From positions 1 to 9,829 of the forward strand of contig CAZQZC010000093.1 in assembly GCA_964597685.1 (NCBI GenBank): DNA of 9,829 nt, given 5' to 3'. Below are positions 6,948 through 9,829 of the stretch, piece by piece. The number at the start of each line of letters is the position of its first letter. Within the stretch, counting starts at the first letter, position 1. The notes below the pieces were generated by a model that worked only from the letters and a program-made list of their open reading frames with translations, did not search any database and was not told the origin of the DNA. The position numbers and the translations under genes were made by a program. The DNA comes from JBCBTJ01 sp964597685. GTDB lineage: Bacteria; Pseudomonadota; Alphaproteobacteria; Caulobacterales; Hyphomonadaceae.

Positions 6948-8644
6948 ACACCCTCCAACAGCCTCTCCGCAGCTGCGCGCGCTTCCCGCGTGACTTCCGC
7001 GCCCGACAACATGCGCGCCAATTCCTCGCGGCGCGAAGGCCTGTTTAAGGCCCGTGCACGGGTGCGGCCAAGCCCTTCTGGATCGATATCCTTTTCAATG
7101 ACCCATTGGTCGTTCGCGCAGGCGGCCACTTGCGGCGAATGGGTGATGGCGAAAACTTGCGCCCCCGCGCCAAGACGAACGAGCCGCTCACCGATCGCGG
7201 CCGCTACGGCGCCGCCGACGCCTTGGTCGGCTTCATCGAAGACCAGAACACCGCAAGCGGCGGCTTCGGTGAGCGCGCATCGAATCGCCAGCGAGAGGCG
7301 TGCAAGCTCTCCGCCCGACGCTATCTGCCGCAAGGGGCCGAAGCCAGCGCCGGGATTGGGCGCGATCTCGAACTCGACGCGTTCCGCTCCGGCCGCGCCC
7401 GGTTCGTCCGGTTTCAAGTCGCGAAACCCGACCCGAAACTTCAAACCGCCAAGTTTCAGGTGACCGAGTTCCTGGCCGACGCGATGGGCGAGATGTTGCG
7501 CTGCGTCGCGGCGTTTGGCGGTCAGCGCGGCGCAGGCGGAACGCCAATCCGCCTCTGCCGCCTCGACACGCCGTGCCGCCGCCTCCAAGTCACCTGCGCC
7601 GGTTTCCATATCGGCCAGACGCGCCTCCAAGCTTAGACGCAAGTCCGGCAATTCGTCCGGGCAGACATCGTATTTGCGGGCTGCGCCGCGCAAGGCGAAC
7701 CAACGCGCTTCGAGCGCCTCGTGCGCATCCGGATCAAAGTCTAGAATGTGCTTAAGCGCTGCGACCTGCTCGCGCGCCTCTTGGGTTTCGGCTAGCGCCC
7801 GCTCAAGCGCGGCCTCCGCCGCCGTGACCGTATCGGTGATCTCATCCGGCTGCGTGGCGTCACCTTCGGGACGCCGACGCAGCCGTTCGACCGCCCGAAT
7901 CGCGCCTGCGAGCGCGGCCTCCGGAATGTCGTCGCCCAGGGCGGACGCCGCTTCGTCGACGGCCTGGGCGAAGCGTTCTCCAAGCTGGCCCGCCGCGCGC
8001 CTTTGGGCGAGGTGGGCTGCTTCGCCGACTTGGGCGTCGAGGGCGGTCAATTCCTGCAATGCGTCCCGGATCCAATCCCGCTCATCTTGCGCTGAGGTGG
8101 CCGTCTCGGCGAGCGCAGCTCGCCTTTCACGAGCCTCCACAAGGGCGGTCCACGTCGTCGCACACTTGGCCACAAGCGCCTCGGCGACGGCGAACCGGTC
8201 GAGCAACGCGCGGTGGGTTGAAGATTTGAACAACCCCGTGGCCGCGTGCTGCGCATGTATCTCAACGAGCAGGGCGCCAATCCGCGCCAACACCGCAGAG
8301 GAGGCGGGTTGATCATTCAAGAAGCCTCGCGCCGGGCCATTACGGGGCACGACACGCCTGACGACTAAAACATCTTCGGCGCACGCTTCGAAGCCCGCCG
8401 CGCGGATCTCCGCCCAGGCGGCGTGGTTCGGCGGCAGACTGAACGACGCCGAGACGACGGCTTGCTCCGCATTGACGCGCACGGCTTGGCGGTCCGGCTT
8501 GTCGCCTAATACCAACCCCAGAGCATCCAAAATGATCGACTTACCCGCCCCGGTTTCGCCGGTGATGCATGTGAAGCCCTGCGACGGCGACAGATCGAGC
8601 CGATCGATCAGAACAAAGTCACGGATGGATAACGCACACAACAT
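6944..8644 (-). CDS. recN: DNA repair protein RecN
   Basis: RecN is an SMC-like cytoplasmic ATPase that acts early in recombinational repair of double-strand breaks. The 566-aa length is normal. The N-terminal MLCALSIRDFVLID strand leads to Walker A GETGAGKS (residues 29-36). A central Ala/Glu/Arg-rich helical region is consistent with the coiled-coil arms (~150-370). The ABC signature ASGGELARLSLAIRCAL lies near 441-457. Walker B is VLVFDEAD with D470 and E471, followed by QGVGGAVA, and a switch histidine lies in ITHSPQVAA. The middle position of DEAD differs from the DEVD I expect in related proteins; the acidic residues are kept. The ATG at 8644 gives the family N-terminus but has only a weak upstream GAAG. 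The predicted promoter would start transcription at this ATG, suggesting a leaderless message. A LexA box lies 19 bases upstream (8663-8677), matching the known SOS control of recN. ligA overlaps its stop codon. Confidence 0.97.
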   Translation of the reverse strand: MLCALSIRDFVLIDRLDLSPSQGFTCITGETGAGKSIILDALGLVLGDKPDRQAVRVNAEQAVVSASFSLPPNHAAWAEIRAAGFEACAEDVLVVRRVVPRNGPARGFLNDQPASSAVLARIGALLVEIHAQHAATGLFKSSTHRALLDRFAVAEALVAKCATTWTALVEARERRAALAETATSAQDERDWIRDALQELTALDAQVGEAAHLAQRRAAGQLGERFAQAVDEAASALGDDIPEAALAGAIRAVERLRRRPEGDATQPDEITDTVTAAEAALERALAETQEAREQVAALKHILDFDPDAHEALEARWFALRGAARKYDVCPDELPDLRLSLEARLADMETGAGDLEAAARRVEAAEADWRSACAALTAKRRDAAQHLAHRVGQELGHLKLGGLKFRVGFRDLKPDEPGAAGAERVEFEIAPNPGAGFGPLRQIASGGELARLSLAIRCALTEAAACGVLVFDEADQGVGGAVAAAIGERLVRLGAGAQVFAITHSPQVAACANDQWVIEKDIDPEGLGRTRARALNRPSRREELARMLSGAEVTREARAAAERLLEGV

Positions 8645-8650
8645 TGTGCG

Positions 8651-8679
8651 CTTCTATCACCGGAACAAAAGCGGAACAA
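8651..8679 (-). promoter_or_regulatory. Probable recN promoter, giving a leaderless mRNA
   Basis: On the - strand TTGTTC (8674-8679) and TAGAAG (8651-8656) are separated by exactly 17 bases. A start site about seven bases past the -10 falls at or beside the A of the recN ATG (8644). The -35 contains the upstream GTTC half of the LexA box, and the downstream half is in the spacer. The -10 is a weak match to TATAAT, in line with the loose promoters of this bacterial group. Start-site position is inferred. Confidence 0.55.
8663..8677 (-). promoter_or_regulatory. LexA (SOS) box, alphaproteobacterial type
   Basis: On the - strand the sequence reads GTTC-CGCTTTT-GTTC, an exact match to the GTTC-N7-GTTC direct repeat established as the LexA operator in alphaproteobacteria. 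It ends 19 bases before the recN start codon, in the 41-bp gap between bamD and recN, and overlaps the predicted -35 and spacer. LexA binding would block RNA polymerase, and DNA damage would release recN and probably ligA. The site is short, but its match and its place before a canonical SOS gene make chance unlikely. Confidence 0.85.
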
Positions 8680-8685
8680 GAGAGT

Positions 8686-9477
8686 TTATTCAGCCTCTGC
8701 GAACTGAGTCGTTGTCGGCTCCATCATCGCATAGGTCAGTCGATACCAGTCGCTCTCGGGATGGTTGTGACCGAGGACAGCGGCCGCCGCCAAGGCTTGC
8801 CCGCGCAGTCCAACGGACATGTAGGATTCAACGAGGCGGTGGAGGGCCTCCGGCGCGTGAGATGTCGTGTCATACTGCTCAACGACCCGCTTGAAGCGAT
8901 TGATGGCGGGCAGATGTTGGTTGCGGCGGAGATACCACCGCCCGACCGTCATTTCCTTGCCAGCGAGCTGATCGCGGACCATGTCGAGTTTCACCCGCGC
9001 GTCCTGAGCATACTCGGAGTCAGGATAGCGGCGGACAACTTCTTCAAGCGCACCGCGCGCGAGTTCCGTCGTTCGCTGGTCGCGGCCGACATCGATGATC
9101 TGGTTAAAATGGCTCAATGCGACGATGTGGTGCGCGTAGGCCGCGCCCTCGCTGCCCGGATTGAGGCCGATATAACGCTCCGCCGTGAGGATGGCGTCAT
9201 CGTAGCGGCGCGACTTGTACGAGGCGTAGGCCGACATCAAGGACGCGCGCCGCGCCCATTCAGAGAAGGGATGTTGGCGCTCAACTTCGTTGAAGAGTTC
9301 AACAGCCTCATCGTACGATTTGCGGTCGAGCTCTTCGGCCGCCGCGTTGTAGAGCACCTCGACCGGGCGCTCGACATAAGCCCTGGAAGCGCTGCGCGCG
9401 CCGCCGGTTGAGCACCCCGTTATTGCGATTGAGCCAACCGCGAGCAATGCAACGGCCGAACCTGTGGCTTTCGACAT
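8686..9477 (-). CDS. bamD: Outer membrane protein assembly factor BamD
   Basis: BamD is an essential lipoprotein of the BAM complex that helps BamA insert beta-barrel proteins into the outer membrane, working on the periplasmic side. The 263-aa form starts at ATG 9477. AGGAGG (9484-9489) lies six bases upstream, and this start puts a lipoprotein signal at the N-terminus (MSKATGSAVALLAVGSIAIT). The lipobox ITGC gives the acylated residue C22. A reading frame extending upstream to 9567 would bury the signal and is rejected. The mature part is a run of TPR-like helical hairpins, for example VLYNAAAEELDRKSYDEAVE, then HPFSEWARRASLMSAYASYK, then YPDSEYAQDARVKLD and YLRRNQHLPAINRFKRVVEQ. The pattern and length agree with the BamD/ComL family. 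recN begins 41 bp downstream behind its own LexA-controlled promoter. In many relatives lpxC precedes bamD; here a divergent regulator gene does. Confidence 0.96.
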   Translation of the reverse strand: MSKATGSAVALLAVGSIAITGCSTGGARSASRAYVERPVEVLYNAAAEELDRKSYDEAVELFNEVERQHPFSEWARRASLMSAYASYKSRRYDDAILTAERYIGLNPGSEGAAYAHHIVALSHFNQIIDVGRDQRTTELARGALEEVVRRYPDSEYAQDARVKLDMVRDQLAGKEMTVGRWYLRRNQHLPAINRFKRVVEQYDTTSHAPEALHRLVESYMSVGLRGQALAAAAVLGHNHPESDWYRLTYAMMEPTTTQFAEAE

Positions 9478-9483
9478 ATGCAG

Positions 9484-9489
9484 CCTCCT
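9484..9489 (-). promoter_or_regulatory. Strong Shine-Dalgarno site of bamD
   Basis: AGGAGG on the - strand, six bases before ATG 9477. It fixes the bamD start so that the protein begins with the lipoprotein signal, and excludes the in-frame ATG at 9492 that overlaps the same purine tract. Confidence 0.85.
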
Positions 9490-9506
9490 CATCCCTCGTC
9501 TTATAT

Positions 9507-9536
9507 ACAGTATCTGCTTAACGCGACGCTGCGCAA
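9507..9536 (-). promoter_or_regulatory. Possible bamD promoter
   Basis: On the - strand TTGCGC (9531-9536) and TACTGT (9507-9512) are 18 bases apart, followed by an AT-rich stretch TATATAAG. This would start transcription about 20-25 bases before bamD. The hexamers match only partly, so the assignment rests on spacing and position in the 161-bp divergent gap (9478-9638). That gap must also hold the promoter of the regulator gene on the + strand, for which no convincing hexamer pair was found. Confidence 0.4.
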
Positions 9537-9626
9537 CCCAGCTCAGCAGCGCAAGAATCTGAAACAATTCGCCGTGATCTGCTATTTTCGGCGCATAAAC
9601 GGGCTACGATCAAGTTCGAAGCTTTC

Positions 9627-9630
9627 GGAG
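9627..9630 (+). promoter_or_regulatory. Shine-Dalgarno site of the XRE regulator
   Basis: GGAG lies eight bases before the ATG at 9639 and supports that codon as the start of the regulator gene truncated by the window edge. Confidence 0.6.
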
Positions 9631-9638
9631 TAGCGACT

Positions 9639-9829
9639 ATGGCGCAACAATTGCCAAATGCGACGGACGTAGACCGATTGGTCGGCGACCGGATTCGCCG
9701 CCGACGCGTTTTGCTGGGTCTGACACAGGACCAGCTCGCCGAAGGCTTGAGCATCTCATACCAACAAGTGCAAAAATACGAGACTGGGGCCAATCGTGTC
9801 AGCGCTGGCCGCCTTTATCAAATCGCCAT
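9639..9829 (+). CDS. XRE-family (PraR-like) helix-turn-helix regulator, partial
   Basis: Only the first 63 codons are in the window; the gene continues past the right edge. After a short N-terminal tail, residues ~15-63 form a Cro/C1-type helix-turn-helix: VGDRIRRRRVLLGLTQDQLA, then the recognition helix SYQQVQKYETG, then ANRVSAGRLYQIA. The QQVQKYE-G-NR-(S/G)A-RL-xIA pattern is typical of the alphaproteobacterial group that includes Rhizobium PraR/PhrR, DNA-binding regulators of stress and surface or quorum-related genes. Its targets here are unknown. It diverges from bamD with 161 bp between the start codons, so it may act on that gap or on itself, which is inference. The C-terminal part needed to tell subgroups apart is missing. 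Confidence 0.88.
   Translation, partial: MAQQLPNATDVDRLVGDRIRRRRVLLGLTQDQLAEGLSISYQQVQKYETGANRVSAGRLYQIA

Noticed and set aside
7515..8312. 265-codon + strand frame inside recN
   Set aside because: Ala/Ser/Arg-rich shadow of the RecN coiled-coil region, with no motifs.
8644..9411. 255-codon + strand frame across bamD
   Set aside because: bamD on the other strand has a strong ribosome site, lipobox and TPR repeats. The + frame has no recognisable domain.
9478..9567. N-terminal extension of bamD to an upstream ATG
   Set aside because: It would place 30 residues before the lipoprotein signal and ignore the AGGAGG six bases before ATG 9477.
9570..9593. CGCCG/CGGCG inverted repeat before the regulator gene
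   Set aside because: Only five base pairs with a 14-base loop; expected by chance in GC-rich DNA.

Overview
The window is about 9.8 kb of GC-rich bacterial chromosome with dense, housekeeping-type genes. Several signs point to an alphaproteobacterium, probably from the Caulobacterales/Hyphomonadales/Parvularculales side. These are a direct-repeat LexA box of the GTTC-N7-GTTC type in front of recN, the bamD-recN-ligA gene order, a PraR-like helix-turn-helix protein at the right edge, and a eukaryote-like long aminopeptidase P. The genus cannot be fixed from this sequence. No IS element, phage gene, CRISPR array, tRNA or rRNA was seen.

Left part (1-3018). A GC-rich palindromic leader (1-170) with a strong imperfect hairpin at 50-79 precedes a + strand pair. 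The first gene is a 511-aa protein with a zinc phospholipase C/S1-P1 nuclease-like domain and a C-terminal DUF4332-type helix-hairpin-helix domain. The second is prmA, the ribosomal protein L11 methyltransferase. prmA has lost, or never had, a stop codon at the usual family end. It reads about 55 codons further, antisense to a small unrecognised gene on the - strand (2673-2861) that has its own good Shine-Dalgarno site. An AT-rich divergent promoter region (2862-3018) with a perfect 6-bp palindrome lies between that small gene and the next + strand gene.

Middle (3019-4833). A complete aminopeptidase P (M24B) carries all five metal ligands at the spacing of the long XPNPEP1-type enzymes. Its stop codon overlaps the stop codon of ligA, which converges on it from the other strand.

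Right part (4830-9829). A leftward cluster bamD > recN > ligA joins outer-membrane assembly to DNA repair. recN and ligA overlap in an ATGA and are probably translationally coupled. A LexA box lies inside a probable recN promoter whose predicted start site falls on the recN start codon, so recN-ligA is probably an SOS-inducible, leaderless unit separate from constitutive bamD expression. bamD is a lipoprotein gene with a strong AGGAGG site. Diverging from it is the start of an XRE/PraR-like regulator, cut by the window end. lpxC, often upstream of bamD in this group, is not there.

No new defence or mobile system is visible. The most unusual points are the tail-to-tail overlap of prmA with a small antisense gene, that small gene itself, the cytosolic phospholipase C-fold/HhH fusion, and the compact SOS promoter of recN-ligA.
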